Virus record (IMG/VR): IMGVR_UViG_3300008450_000423
Span: 1 to 24,705 of that record
Strand: one strand, 5' to 3'
Length of the DNA: 24,705 nucleotides
Origin: a virus
Shown here: one piece after another, positions 1 through 9,284 of the stretch
Layout of the letters: every line of letters starts with the position of its first letter
Position numbering within the stretch: position 1 is the stretch's first letter
Notes under the pieces: model-generated
What the model saw: the letters and a program-made list of their open reading frames with translations, nothing else
Database searches by the model: none
What the model was told of the DNA's origin: nothing
Program-made: the position numbers and the translations under genes

Positions 1-300
1 GGTGTTACTACGTCCTCCACTAACTGTTGACCTATCACCACTTGCGGTGTTACCATATCCACCACTTACGGTTGAGTAATAACCACTTGAGGTGTTACCA
101 CGTCCACCACCTACGGTTGAGGAACTTTTACTTGCGGTGTTTTGTCGTCCTCCACTTACGGTTGAATAATAATTACTTGCGGTGTTACCAAAACCTCCAC
201 CTACGGTTGAGTGGTAATTACTTGCGGTGTTACATCGTCCTCCACCTACGGTTGAATAACTATTACTTGCGGTGTTAAATCGTCCTCCACCAATGACCGA
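1..300 (-). repeat. Tandem 45-bp coding repeats (15-residue YadA-like head repeats)
   Basis: The plus-strand word cttgcggtgtt, or a one-base variant, recurs at 41, 86, 131, 176, 221 and 266, an exact 45-base period. On the coding strand each unit reads approximately VGGGRxNTASNxxST. The anchor codons AACACCGCAAGT and TCAACCGTA are almost invariant, while two short positions per unit vary (TTT AAC, TGT AAC, GGT AAC, CAA AAC; AGT TAT, TAC CAC, TAT TAT, AGT TCC). The array continues past the left edge of the window. Nucleotide-level identity of the anchors implies recent expansion or homogenisation by recombination. It also creates spurious open frames on the other strand. Confidence 0.9.
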
Positions 301-2154
301 ATATCCTACTTTTCCTGAAATATTATTACAGCTACCTCCGTTGATTACAGAATTAGGTGTTGTTACTTTGTTTAAAAATCCACCACCAATGAATGAATAA
401 TAAGCCGATTGTGTAATATTATTGCCAAGTCCACCAACAATGCCTCCGTAGTTTTGAGCACCACCTGGACTTATTGTCGTTAAATTAATAATTGCCCCAC
501 CGTATAAATTTGAACCAGTCGGACTACTTAAATCCAAACAAGTATATCCACCACTATAAGTTGAGTTTGTTATACTACTTCTAATAAATGTATTATCCAC
601 ACAATTATAAAATTGAACAGTGTCACTAATTGAATAACTCGGTGTTACATCACCTAAAATTACTACTCGATTGTATAAAGAGTTTGTATTATAAATTGAA
701 TAGGTTGATGATGTACTACCAATAACATTTGTAACACCACCACCAATAACACTTTGATTTTCAGCAACAACATTACCAACACCCCCTAATATCGACGAAT
801 GATAATATGCGGATGATGTATTTCCAATCCCACCTCCGATAACACCATAATATCCTGATGATGCCCCACTATATCCACCACCAATAAAGCTATAACTACC
901 TGAAGCGGTGTTATAACTCCCTGCAAGTGCCGCCGCGTAACTTCCTGATGCAGTATTATTAACACCGCATCTTATTGTTGAGTTAATACCCGTACCTGTG
1001 ATATATAGGTTTTGAGCAGTCACACTTGACAAACTAACATCAAATTGAGCATATTGACCAACTCTATTTTGAGTTAAAGTCAAAGTTTCATTACTCAAAG
1101 TAAAACCTGTAACATAGGTATCACCACTATTATTAAGAACCGCATTTCCAATTGCTTTAGCGACAATAATTAAAGAAGGTGAATCAGGTCTTGTCGGTGA
1201 TGTTAAACCTGAAAGAGTTGTAATTTGAACATACTGACTTGGTGATGAAAAATAAAACTGAACATAATCACCAGCGTTAAGTTCAAAAATATAAGAAACA
1301 AACGGTAACTGATACACACTATTAGATACAAGACCAAGTGTAGATGAACTTCTTATAACAGGATTTCCATTGATAGCCGCCCAAATTGTTACTTCAGTAT
1401 TAGTTCCTTGTGTTTTTTCAATCTGTGCGGAATAACCTATTTCATAAATTGAAGTGTTTGAAACTGTAATTTTTGAACCATCTTGAATATAAATTCCATT
1501 AGATATTTCAGTTGTATTTGCGGACCAAGCTGTAGCCGTGTTAGCGGCACTTACAGCTTGGTTTGTAGTATCAGAAAAACTACCATAATAATTTTGTAAA
1601 GTTCCACCAGTTGAGGAACTTCCTGTTGTAAACTTTCTCCAAACCGCAGTTGTGTGTGTCGCTCCACTTACATCTTCAATAGTCGTTGCGGTCCAAGCGT
1701 TAATAAAGTTTTGTCCAGCAGCGGTTGTGTTCTTTACAGTTGTTCCAAAATCAGAAATGGTAACTGTATTAGTCGCAGCAGTTGCCGCATTCCAAAGAGT
1801 TTCGTAGTTGTCAATGTAGTATTGATAAACTTGGTCTTCTTCATAAACATAAGCTAACATACCAAGTCGTCGTCTACCTGATGAAACATTATCTGAACCA
1901 AGTACTAAAACATCAGGTGACCAAGCATTACCTGTACCTTTTGTGAACTCAATCGGAATAGTGTTACCTGAATATTCAATACTACCAGTGGTACCAACAG
2001 GTATGGTATAATAAAGGTCAGATAAACTGAAAACTTCCATATAACCACCAATATTATTAACACTAGAAGTTACACCAAAGGTATTACTTCTTGGTACACT
2101 TTGTGTTCCTTGTGATTGTATTGAGGATATTGGATTTTTGTATGGGAAACTCAT
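1..2154 (-). CDS. Tail fiber / trimeric adhesin-like protein, 3' end beyond the window
   Basis: I translated this frame by hand from the ATG at 2154-2152 (MSFPYKNPISSIQSQ...). It stays open for 718 codons to base 1, so the C-terminus lies outside the window. The N-terminal ~200 residues look like a virion-attachment part. Residues ~218-315 are rich in beta strands and resemble a C1q/TNF-like jelly roll (segments such as YEIGYSAQIE, YIFELNAGDYVQFYF). From residue ~398 on, Gly/Asn/Ser-rich repeats of the type VGGGxxNTASxxYST appear, first irregular and then strictly every 15 residues at the end. Such repeats form the left-handed beta-roll heads of YadA-type trimeric adhesins and also occur in phage fibers. 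The gene follows a 333-aa tail protein after 9 bases and is last in the adhesin cluster. The role inferred is host recognition. Confidence is high that it is a fiber-like virion protein, lower for its exact place on the particle. Confidence 0.85.
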   Translation of the reverse strand, partial: MSFPYKNPISSIQSQGTQSVPRSNTFGVTSSVNNIGGYMEVFSLSDLYYTIPVGTTGSIEYSGNTIPIEFTKGTGNAWSPDVLVLGSDNVSSGRRRLGMLAYVYEEDQVYQYYIDNYETLWNAATAATNTVTISDFGTTVKNTTAAGQNFINAWTATTIEDVSGATHTTAVWRKFTTGSSSTGGTLQNYYGSFSDTTNQAVSAANTATAWSANTTEISNGIYIQDGSKITVSNTSIYEIGYSAQIEKTQGTNTEVTIWAAINGNPVIRSSSTLGLVSNSVYQLPFVSYIFELNAGDYVQFYFSSPSQYVQITTLSGLTSPTRPDSPSLIIVAKAIGNAVLNNSGDTYVTGFTLSNETLTLTQNRVGQYAQFDVSLSSVTAQNLYITGTGINSTIRCGVNNTASGSYAAALAGSYNTASGSYSFIGGGYSGASSGYYGVIGGGIGNTSSAYYHSSILGGVGNVVAENQSVIGGGVTNVIGSTSSTYSIYNTNSLYNRVVILGDVTPSYSISDTVQFYNCVDNTFIRSSITNSTYSGGYTCLDLSSPTGSNLYGGAIINLTTISPGGAQNYGGIVGGLGNNITQSAYYSFIGGGFLNKVTTPNSVINGGSCNNISGKVGYSVIGGGRFNTASNSYSTVGGGRCNTASNYHSTVGGGFGNTASNYYSTVSGGRQNTASKSSSTVGGGRGNTSSGYYSTVSGGYGNTASGDRSTVSGGRSNT

Positions 2155-2163
2155 TATATATAA

Positions 2164-3165
2164 TTATGTGTCAACCTTACTTCCTCTAAAATAAAGGTCG
2201 TAAGTATTATCCAATTCAAATGTATTTGATGGGTATGTAGTGTAAACCCTATATGTTGTTCTTGCAATAGTACTTCCTGTGTAAGTAAATGTGTTCGTAT
2301 ATATTGTCGGTTCCATTTTAACACTTGTAAAGACATTTGGATTAACAATACCCAAATCAATTTCCATTTGGTATTTGTTGTTTGTATAAATTGTAGGTAT
2401 AATCCAAGTGTACCAAGCTTTACACCCTACAGTATTTTCAGGAACTTTTGTTGTTGAGAAATTCCAAAGTATTTTTGGATTACCATAAGAATCCAAACCA
2501 TTCGCACTAAAGACAACATTTTGTTTTATTATTACCGGAAACTGTCCATTAGTCCATCCTGAAAAATTAACATACTTATTCATATCCAAATCAAATGTAC
2601 TAGCAGAACTACTCGGTTGTGTTGTATTTGTAAACCCGTAAAAACTTGAGCCAAGTGAGTTCATGTACGAACCAATACTTGATGAACCTGAATAAGGTTC
2701 AATAAAAAGATAAGCGTAAGGTGATTCAGATGTAACACTCGGAGTCGGTGTATTTGTAACCGTAGGAGTAATTGTTTGTGTTGGAGTGTGTGATGGTGTA
2801 ACTGTTTGAGTTGGTGTAATACTCGGAGTTATACTTGGGGTAGGAGTAAACGATGGTGTAATACTCGGAGTTGGGGTATTTGACGGTGTTAAAGATATTG
2901 TAGGGGTGACACTTGGTGTAATACTTGGTGTTGGTGTTGGTGTTGTACACATGTACTCTTGTGTGAATACGCACCCTGTTGAATCAACTATTTTGATTAA
3001 AACTTTTGGTACGGTAGAATATGGTGAAGGTAAATTAAAACTTACAGATGGTGGTATATAGTCGTAAATCGTCGTAATTGTCTGACAAGAGTATTGGAAT
3101 ATGTCACAGGCATAAACAACATACGGAGGTATACCACCTAAATTATCTATTGTTACTAAACTCAT
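2164..3165 (-). CDS. Tail/adhesin protein with one SprB-like domain and a Thr/Pro-rich stalk
   Basis: 333 aa with an ATG start. Residues ~1-70 resemble a single SprB-type Ig-like repeat: [12 protein letters not shown] at the start, FNLPSPYS in the middle, IKIVDSTGC near the end. Residues ~73-147 are a low-complexity stretch of [13 protein letters not shown] and TQT units, expected to be an extended, possibly glycosylated stalk. Residues ~150-333 form a separate domain rich in aromatic residues, Thr and Ser, which I do not recognise; it is probably the distal or receptor-facing part. The gene lies between the seven-repeat SprB-like gene (27-base gap) and the fiber gene (9-base gap), so all three are probably co-expressed surface-contact proteins. 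The function as an accessory tail fiber or adhesin is inferred from architecture and neighbourhood. Confidence 0.75.
   Translation of the reverse strand: MSLVTIDNLGGIPPYVVYACDIFQYSCQTITTIYDYIPPSVSFNLPSPYSTVPKVLIKIVDSTGCVFTQEYMCTTPTPTPSITPSVTPTISLTPSNTPTPSITPSFTPTPSITPSITPTQTVTPSHTPTQTITPTVTNTPTPSVTSESPYAYLFIEPYSGSSSIGSYMNSLGSSFYGFTNTTQPSSSASTFDLDMNKYVNFSGWTNGQFPVIIKQNVVFSANGLDSYGNPKILWNFSTTKVPENTVGCKAWYTWIIPTIYTNNKYQMEIDLGIVNPNVFTSVKMEPTIYTNTFTYTGSTIARTTYRVYTTYPSNTFELDNTYDLYFRGSKVDT
2724..2950 (-). repeat. Low-complexity Thr/Pro-rich coding stretch
   Basis: Imperfect repeats of short units such as actcggagt(t/a) and ggtgt(a/t)at on the plus strand encode about 75 residues dominated by Thr, Pro, Ser and Ile (TPTPSITPS-type units). 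Alternative frames here also stay open (for example an Asn/Thr/Tyr-rich one), which is a by-product of the repeat. Confidence 0.85.
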
Positions 3166-3169
3166 TTAA

Positions 3170-3193
3170 TAATAAATAGTTTTTTAACTATTT
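3170..3193 (-). promoter_or_regulatory. Intergenic hairpin with the ACTATTTATTA motif before the 333-aa gene
   Basis: On the coding strand ACTATTTATTA (3180-3170) ends 4 bases before the ATG at 3165. It overlaps a perfect 8-bp inverted repeat AAATAGTT-AAAA-AACTATTT (3193-3174) with a 4-base loop, starting in the stop codon of the upstream gene. The same 11-mer is present at 18691-18701 and 22030-22040. It could be a phage promoter -10 element, an mRNA processing hairpin or a translation signal; the sequence alone does not decide. Confidence 0.5.
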
Positions 3194-5373
3194 TAAGTAC
3201 GACAAGAAATAGAGTATTGTATTCTTACCGATATTGTTAATACTTCATCTTTATAAACTTCAACACCCCCAACAACGTCAGATTCAATACTTACTGTATT
3301 TGTTGATAAATTAATGTCATATGATTTAATATCAGGAATGGTGTTGAGTAAAGTTTCAATCACTGTTTTGAATGACGTAACTGTAGGTGAACTGGATAAA
3401 GAAGTTGTTGTAAAAAATGTTCCTGAATAAACTGTACCCACTAGCTCAATGTCACAATTGAATATTGCGTAGTTTAACTTACAATCCTCATGACCGCTTA
3501 TTAGTGATAAGTAACCGTCATTCAACATTTTTGTAAAATTGAATATCGTTGACGGTAGATATGTTTTACTACCAAAAGTATACACAAATTTTGAACTAGC
3601 TTGTTGCAAAGGATTACAAGTAATGTCTATTGATTTTGTTGTTTGACAATTATTAGTGCCACTAACAGTTAACACATATGTTCCAGCAGTCAATCCTGTA
3701 ATAAATGTACCTGACTGTCCATTAACATTATCACTCCAAGTAAGGTTAAATGGCCCCGTACTATCATTAAGTAATACACTAATTGTACCTCCACTACCAT
3801 TAATACAATTTGTACCGTAAAGAGCAAATTGATATGGTGCTAAATAATCAACTGTGGTTATTTTTGTTTGTGAACATCCTGATAAATTTGTAACTGTAAC
3901 ATCATACGTGTCAGCCGGTAAGTTATTAAAAGTATATGTTGTTGATGTTGTCGGATATGAACTTGCTCCATTTGATAAAGAATAAGTATAAAATGTTGAG
4001 CCTGTGTAGTTTGGTGAAACATTTATATTAATCGAGCCATCATTTAACCCACAATAAGTACTATTACCTGTTATCGAAAAATCAAATGAAGTGTCATTTG
4101 ACACTACCAAAGTATTTGTATAAGTACATGCACTACTACTATCATTTATAGTCAGAACATAAGTACCTGACTCAAGTTGGTTAAATGTATTAGTTTGTAG
4201 TGTTGATGTGTTAGTTGTTGTCACACCACTATTATTAGATAAAGAATAAATAAATGGTGGTGTCCCTCCTTGTAAAAGGATATTAATAGAACCACTATTG
4301 TATGAACATTGTGAATTAGTAATTGTTTCAGAAACTAATGTAAAACTTTTCGGTACAAAAACATCCGCGGTTGTAGAAAAACTACAAAGTGAAACATCAG
4401 TTACTGTAAGTGTATAACTTCCAGCGCCAATACTGTTAAATGTGACCGATGAACTATATGATGTAATGGAATCACCGTTACTTAACAAATAAAAATATGG
4501 AGCGGTCCCACCAGTAATATTAAATGTAATTGTACCATTTGAATTAAAGCAAGTCGGGGATGTTAGTGTGTAGGAAATTAGAGAAATGGGTGTTGCCCCG
4601 CTTACATAAGTTACCTTATTTAAAATACAATTATTTGCATCTGTAACTGTAACATTGTATGACCCTTCAGTTAATCCCGTCACATAAGTACTTCCCGTTC
4701 CCCCAACTGCGGGTGACCACTGATAATAATAAGGTGGAGTACCAGTCAAACCTGTTATGTAAATTTGACCACTTGACTGTGAACATGCTGGATTATCAAT
4801 AACATAAAATCCAAAATCTAAAATATTAGGGTTTTCATGAATAATAACTGTTTCAGTTTCACAAGGACAATTTCCTTCACCTGTAATTTCAGCATAATAC
4901 ATTCCTTCACCTAAATTTACAAACGATGCAATTTCCGAAATAGAAGTTGCGGAAGAGTAAAACACATAATCTTTAAACAGATTAACTGTTGCCCCTTGAT
5001 ATGAACCCCCACCAGTATTTATTACACCATTAGTTACACCAGTTACTATTACTTCAAGATACGAATTGTTTGTACCACATCCTTCCAAAGAATAACTGTT
5101 AATATAAGCAGTACTAGCTGAAACAATATTAAAATAAATTGGACCTATAACTTCATTAATTGGAATTGTTGAAGCAGTTATATTAAAACCATATGTGCCA
5201 GCGGTTAATCCTGTTACAGAATAAGAACTCGTATAAAAAGTTGCAGGTGGTAAAACATTGTTTACCCATCCTATAGTATATGGACTTGAACCAATTAGAT
5301 TAATTGTCGCCGCACCTAATGAACTATTTGTACAATCACCCGTTAAACTTATCGTATATAAAGTATCTGCCAT
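3193..5373 (-). CDS. SprB-like repeat adhesin, putative tail fiber protein
   Basis: 726 aa with an ATG start 2 bases after the upstream stop. Seven copies of a roughly 80-residue beta-sandwich repeat can be counted from the closing signature LxxGxYxVTVTDxxxC: near residues 53-68 (no Cys), 151-169, 228-248, 309-328, 394-416, 479-500 and 555-576. The units open with CxxxNGSIxxxxxGGTPPYxYxxS-type strings (for example GGTAPYFYLLS). This matches SprB repeats, known from the gliding-motility surface adhesin SprB of Flavobacterium and from many Bacteroidota surface proteins. Residues ~593-726 form a non-repetitive C-terminal domain with no match I recognise. There is no signal peptide, sorting domain or membrane segment, so it is not itself secreted like the bacterial adhesins. 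It sits in a phage tail cluster, so I infer an elongated fiber or spike whose repeats were shared with host surface proteins. Confidence 0.8.
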   Translation of the reverse strand: MADTLYTISLTGDCTNSSLGAATINLIGSSPYTIGWVNNVLPPATFYTSSYSVTGLTAGTYGFNITASTIPINEVIGPIYFNIVSASTAYINSYSLEGCGTNNSYLEVIVTGVTNGVINTGGGSYQGATVNLFKDYVFYSSATSISEIASFVNLGEGMYYAEITGEGNCPCETETVIIHENPNILDFGFYVIDNPACSQSSGQIYITGLTGTPPYYYQWSPAVGGTGSTYVTGLTEGSYNVTVTDANNCILNKVTYVSGATPISLISYTLTSPTCFNSNGTITFNITGGTAPYFYLLSNGDSITSYSSSVTFNSIGAGSYTLTVTDVSLCSFSTTADVFVPKSFTLVSETITNSQCSYNSGSINILLQGGTPPFIYSLSNNSGVTTTNTSTLQTNTFNQLESGTYVLTINDSSSACTYTNTLVVSNDTSFDFSITGNSTYCGLNDGSININVSPNYTGSTFYTYSLSNGASSYPTTSTTYTFNNLPADTYDVTVTNLSGCSQTKITTVDYLAPYQFALYGTNCINGSGGTISVLLNDSTGPFNLTWSDNVNGQSGTFITGLTAGTYVLTVSGTNNCQTTKSIDITCNPLQQASSKFVYTFGSKTYLPSTIFNFTKMLNDGYLSLISGHEDCKLNYAIFNCDIELVGTVYSGTFFTTTSLSSSPTVTSFKTVIETLLNTIPDIKSYDINLSTNTVSIESDVVGGVEVYKDEVLTISVRIQYSISCRT

Positions 5374-5375
5374 TC

Positions 5376-8342
5376 TTATCCTTGAATTTGTATATCATAT
5401 AAAACGCTTATTTCAGAAATAACAACATCATCAAAACCACAAACCACTGAAACAACTTGTAGTTGTTCGGTGTTACTATCATAAATAATCTGAACACCAG
5501 CTTCAGTATTTATTCCACTGTTTGCAAAATAAATTAAACCTTGGTTTATTGTATTAGTCCATTGTGTTTCAGTAGGTAAAATGGATGTATAATAATAAGT
5601 AGGTCCATCATTATATTCAAAAGTGAAAACTTCACCAGTATTAATATGTGTTAAATCAAAACTAAAACCGTATTTGGCAGAAACAGTTGTAAACCCATTT
5701 GTAAATCCTTGAGAAGATGCCAAATTTTGAGCGGCCTGTCCAAGTCCGTCACCTATATTTTGAATAGATGGTACATCAATGTTAAATGTAAATGAGTCAC
5801 AAGCGTTTGTTTGTAAAGTTCCCGTAGTAACTGGTCCAACCACCTCTTGTAAAACTAATTGACATCCTCTTTGTCTTCTATAAATAAACTTTTGTCTATG
5901 GAAAATAGAATTTTCAAATTTTGTACCCGTATTCCATATTGTCGTTGCCGGTACAAATTGTTCAATAAGTTTAATCCAAAAATCACCTAATCCTGTTATG
6001 TAGTTAATTAAATTTTGGTAACTAAAGTTATCATTTGATAAACCAGTATCTTGGTACATTGTTAGATATTTCCAAAACATAGATTGTAATGTCGGATATC
6101 CACTTGTTTTACCATCTGATGAAAATTGTCTATTTCTAACATTAATCATGTTAAACCAAAACGTTTTATAAAACTCATAGAATGTTTTGTTTTGTGGTTG
6201 TGGATTTATAAAAGTCCAATCAGTACCGCCTGTTTGTGGATAAGGTGATGATAATCCAGTAAATGGTATTGGGTAATTTTGAGTATTAGAAACATACCAA
6301 ACATCATATACCAATCCTTGAGCAGGATTTAAAAATATTTCAGTATTTTTTACATTCAATAACAATTTATCCGTTGGGATAGTATAGTAAGCATTGAATA
6401 GGTTATCTGTGTTTTTTCTTAAATCATTTGTATCGTTGGTCCAACTTTTTTTGTTATCCTGAACTTTTTTCAAGTTGAATCCTAAATCCATATAAGGGAA
6501 ATTTCTAAACCTGTCCAAAAACTTTGACCCATAAGTAAAGGGTTCTAATGAAGTTTGGATATCAATATTTTGACCTGTAAATACACTTGTTGTAAAATCA
6601 ATTTGTTCGGGACTTCTATGTTGGGTTGTTGATTCAATCCACCCTTCACCTTTCTGAAAATAAAAACTTGGTCTACTTGTTGTTCCATTTGTAAATTGAG
6701 GATTAGCAGGATAACCTTCATCATCTATAGGATAATCCGCCAATGTAGTATTCGTTGGGATTAGTTGACTAGTTTGTGTATATGCACTATAAACAACACC
6801 CTGAAAACTATACGTGTTATTTTCATCTAATGTAGTAAATTCAGGAACGTATGTACCTCCCGAAATTTGGGAATATAAATTATCGAATTTTTGAATGTTT
6901 ATTTTAGAATCTGCTAAATAGACATTTTCATTAAACTCAATTAAAGCATCAGGTGCACCAATAAAATTTAATAAGAATTCAATCGCCTTTCTTGTTCCTT
7001 TTGAACGATATAGATAAGATGAATTTAGAATTAAATTTCTAAAATATTGATTATTTAAATCTTGTCTTGTTTGTGATGTCGAATAAGCAGGAAAAGCGTT
7101 TTCTGTAGTACCATAAACAGATTCTAAATAATCTGAATTTGCAATCGGTGAAATTCTAATTGACCATCCTAAAGTTTCAGCTAAATTTGTAACTAAACCT
7201 GATGGAATATCATTACCAATAGTGTAATTTACAGAATTAGCATACTGAATACCATCAATATATTTTTTTGTTTCGTCAAAACTTCTACCATAAATTTTCA
7301 AAGTTTTATCTACTTTTTCATCTTGAGTATCAAATTCTTTTAATGCATTTGTGGTATAAAATCTTGATATAACATTTGTTTCAGAATTGTCATAATCAGT
7401 ACCAATTACTTGTAATTCTGCAATATAATTTTCATACCCAATTGATAAAATATCTAAATTCCAAGTACCGTCTAATGGCCATGTAATTGAACGAATCGTA
7501 TCATAGATGTAACCATCATCCGATTCAGTCGGGATTTGAAATTGATAAGTATAAACTGGAACTGAATATCTATTCAATAACGCCTCTTCAATTTCACCTA
7601 ACTCAAGATTAAAAACTTCATTTACAATTGTATCATTAGGCCTTACTAAAAAGTTTTGATTATAATTAGTCAGTCCACTGAAAGGATTACCTTTAACATA
7701 AATTGTTAAATCAGTATTAAAGTTTGGTGTGGTGTTAATAGAAATTAATTCATAACTACCACCCCCTGTCAAAACTAAAGAATAACTTGGGAACTTACTT
7801 GTTAAGTTTCTGTACTTTGAAACAGGGAACCCTAAACTATTAATATAAACAGTTGCGTTCGTTCTGTAGTCAATGTTAAAAGGATTTCTAATGACTTGCC
7901 AAGGAATCGTTAAAACTGTTTCGTCTTGGTTCGCATCGTAACTTATATTATTAGCAGTTATCGCACTTGTTGCACCACTTGTATAATTTCTTACATCTAA
8001 CGCAGCTGGAAAATAATTTAAAATATTATTTATCGCAGATTCTAATCTTTTGGTTAATGAACCGTATGATACAAAACTTGTTAAATCCGTTTCATCAAAG
8101 TTAGGATAAAGACGAAAGTTATTATTATAAACTGAAGCAGCAAATTCTGGATTTAAATTTAAATCATTATTATTAAACAATGATGAAAAATTACCAGTTT
8201 CAAAGTTTCTAGTAACCTTTTCAGTAATAGCTGTACTAAATTCAAAAACACTATATGTAAGTCCACCACCATCAGTTATTTGTAAACCAACGTAGTTATC
8301 AGAAAAGTTCCTATTTTGTGGAGGACATTTATAATTAGCCAT
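5376..8342 (-). CDS. Tail protein I-like (P2 gpI / T4 gp7-type) baseplate protein
   Basis: 988 aa. The ATG overlaps the upstream stop by one base (TAATG), implying translational coupling. Residues ~345-475 carry the pattern of phage tail protein I: a helical segment (KTLKIYGRSFDETKKYIDGI), an IPSGLVTNLAETLGW stretch near residue 390, then YFRNLILNSSYLYRSKGTRK (residues ~430-450) continuing as AIEFLLNFIGAP. The R-KGT-Ai-ll-G core is the hallmark of that family. In contractile tails this protein pairs with the gp6/J-type protein in the wedge core bundle, fitting the gp6-like and gp25-like genes upstream. It is much longer than P2 gpI; the N-terminal ~340 residues and the C-terminal half are beta-rich additions, and the last ~150 residues look like a separate domain with conserved-looking Cys. 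Identification as the T4 gp7 counterpart is inference. Confidence 0.65.
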   Translation of the reverse strand: MANYKCPPQNRNFSDNYVGLQITDGGGLTYSVFEFSTAITEKVTRNFETGNFSSLFNNNDLNLNPEFAASVYNNNFRLYPNFDETDLTSFVSYGSLTKRLESAINNILNYFPAALDVRNYTSGATSAITANNISYDANQDETVLTIPWQVIRNPFNIDYRTNATVYINSLGFPVSKYRNLTSKFPSYSLVLTGGGSYELISINTTPNFNTDLTIYVKGNPFSGLTNYNQNFLVRPNDTIVNEVFNLELGEIEEALLNRYSVPVYTYQFQIPTESDDGYIYDTIRSITWPLDGTWNLDILSIGYENYIAELQVIGTDYDNSETNVISRFYTTNALKEFDTQDEKVDKTLKIYGRSFDETKKYIDGIQYANSVNYTIGNDIPSGLVTNLAETLGWSIRISPIANSDYLESVYGTTENAFPAYSTSQTRQDLNNQYFRNLILNSSYLYRSKGTRKAIEFLLNFIGAPDALIEFNENVYLADSKINIQKFDNLYSQISGGTYVPEFTTLDENNTYSFQGVVYSAYTQTSQLIPTNTTLADYPIDDEGYPANPQFTNGTTSRPSFYFQKGEGWIESTTQHRSPEQIDFTTSVFTGQNIDIQTSLEPFTYGSKFLDRFRNFPYMDLGFNLKKVQDNKKSWTNDTNDLRKNTDNLFNAYYTIPTDKLLLNVKNTEIFLNPAQGLVYDVWYVSNTQNYPIPFTGLSSPYPQTGGTDWTFINPQPQNKTFYEFYKTFWFNMINVRNRQFSSDGKTSGYPTLQSMFWKYLTMYQDTGLSNDNFSYQNLINYITGLGDFWIKLIEQFVPATTIWNTGTKFENSIFHRQKFIYRRQRGCQLVLQEVVGPVTTGTLQTNACDSFTFNIDVPSIQNIGDGLGQAAQNLASSQGFTNGFTTVSAKYGFSFDLTHINTGEVFTFEYNDGPTYYYTSILPTETQWTNTINQGLIYFANSGINTEAGVQIIYDSNTEQLQVVSVVCGFDDVVISEISVLYDIQIQG

Positions 8343-9247
8343 TAAGCAGTTATATTGTCAAAGTTTTTAGTTGTATCAATATTAGAACCTCTATCTTGTC
8401 TAACTTCATAAAGTAATTCATTAAACTGACTTCTAATTTCATACAAGTTGTATTGTTTGTAAATGTTGTTGTTAGTATCGTAAATGGTATAAATTCCATC
8501 TTCAATAGATTTAGTTTGATTACCGTACAACGCAATTGCAAGTGTTGAAATATCTTGTTCAACAATTTCAATTTCTATCATGATAGGGTCAAAAAAAGTA
8601 TTTGTTAAAATAATGTTTTGTCCTGCAGAACCAATGTATGGGGTAGCATTTGGTTTGTTTGATGGTGATGAGCTAGGTGAAACTGTACAAAATAATAAGT
8701 TTGTTTCAGCATCAGTATAAATCCATCTTTGAGCTTTATCTGAAGTATTGTTTGTATTTGCAACAACAGCTTCACAGAAAAAACTTGATGTTATTATTCT
8801 AAAGAAATTTGTATTTTTTGTTCCATCATTATTTAAATACTCCACTCGATATCCAACAAGTCCTTGTGTCACAAATCTATTTAAGAATTCTTGTGGTACA
8901 GTTGATAAGTCAATAATAATTCCTTTTACATTAGGTAAAGATTGTAAAACTCCACAATCATAAATTTGTGTTCTAATTTGTACAGGTCTAATTAATAAAT
9001 TGTAAATTCCAATATTGTTGAATTCGCTAGCCGGTAACTTCAAATTATATAAACCACCTAAAATTTCATTGGTCTGGCCTCCAATTGCAGGATTACTAAA
9101 ATAAGGTTGTAAAAGTTCTTGAGCGTTTAATTTTTTTAAAACAAAATCGTTAGTTAAATCCCTTGATGGGGTATAATTCATTATTATTTCTGTGTCCGCC
9201 GGACTCACATCCGACAACCTTACCGTTCCGTAATTACCTGTAGCCAT
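8342..9247 (-). CDS. Putative virion (baseplate/tail) protein, unknown
   Basis: 301 aa with an ATG start. This is one of the few genes here with a Shine-Dalgarno-like AAGG about 6 bases upstream. No family is recognised. The protein looks soluble, mixed alpha/beta with many Asn and Thr. There is a short Ser/Pro linker (VSPSSSPSNKP) around residues 190-200 and a C-terminal segment with a charged helical look (YEIRSQFNELLYEVRQDRG). There is no signal peptide or membrane segment. The stop overlaps the start of the gpI-like gene by one base, so the two are probably made together and may act as partners in the baseplate periphery. The structural role is inferred only from position and composition. 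Confidence 0.65.
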   Translation of the reverse strand: MATGNYGTVRLSDVSPADTEIIMNYTPSRDLTNDFVLKKLNAQELLQPYFSNPAIGGQTNEILGGLYNLKLPASEFNNIGIYNLLIRPVQIRTQIYDCGVLQSLPNVKGIIIDLSTVPQEFLNRFVTQGLVGYRVEYLNNDGTKNTNFFRIITSSFFCEAVVANTNNTSDKAQRWIYTDAETNLLFCTVSPSSSPSNKPNATPYIGSAGQNIILTNTFFDPIMIEIEIVEQDISTLAIALYGNQTKSIEDGIYTIYDTNNNIYKQYNLYEIRSQFNELLYEVRQDRGSNIDTTKNFDNITA

Positions 9248-9262
9248 TTTTTACCTTATTAG

Positions 9263-9280
9263 TATAAATATTAATTTATA
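9263..9280 (-). promoter_or_regulatory. Intergenic inverted repeat containing a TATTTAT core
   Basis: On the coding strand TATAAAT-TAAT-ATTTATA forms a perfect 7-bp inverted repeat with a 4-base loop, in the 37-base gap between the 361-aa and 301-aa genes. Its 3' arm repeats the TATTTAT core seen before several other genes in the window. No T-run follows, so a terminator is unlikely. The candidate role is promoter or processing site. Confidence 0.4.
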
Positions 9281-9284
9281 TTTT

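Noticed and set aside
27-278. Plus-strand open frame of 83 codons with His/Leu/Arg-rich repeats
   Set aside because: It is the antisense shadow of the 45-bp fiber repeat; the period divides by three, so every frame tends to stay open.
1-300. CRISPR-like regular repeats at the left edge
   Set aside because: The 45-base period has no spacer structure; differences are codon-level changes within an open minus-strand frame that encodes YadA-like head repeats.
1-2154. Diversity-generating retroelement target in the fiber
   Set aside because: No reverse transcriptase, template repeat or adenine-specific variation is visible in the window; the variation fits tandem-repeat divergence.
2726-2974. Second minus-strand frame in the Thr/Pro-rich stretch
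   Set aside because: Low-complexity Asn/Thr/Tyr shadow of the repeat inside the 333-aa gene.
3174-3193. Hairpin after the SprB-like gene as an intrinsic terminator
   Set aside because: The stem is entirely AT-rich apart from one G-C pair and no T-run follows on the coding strand.
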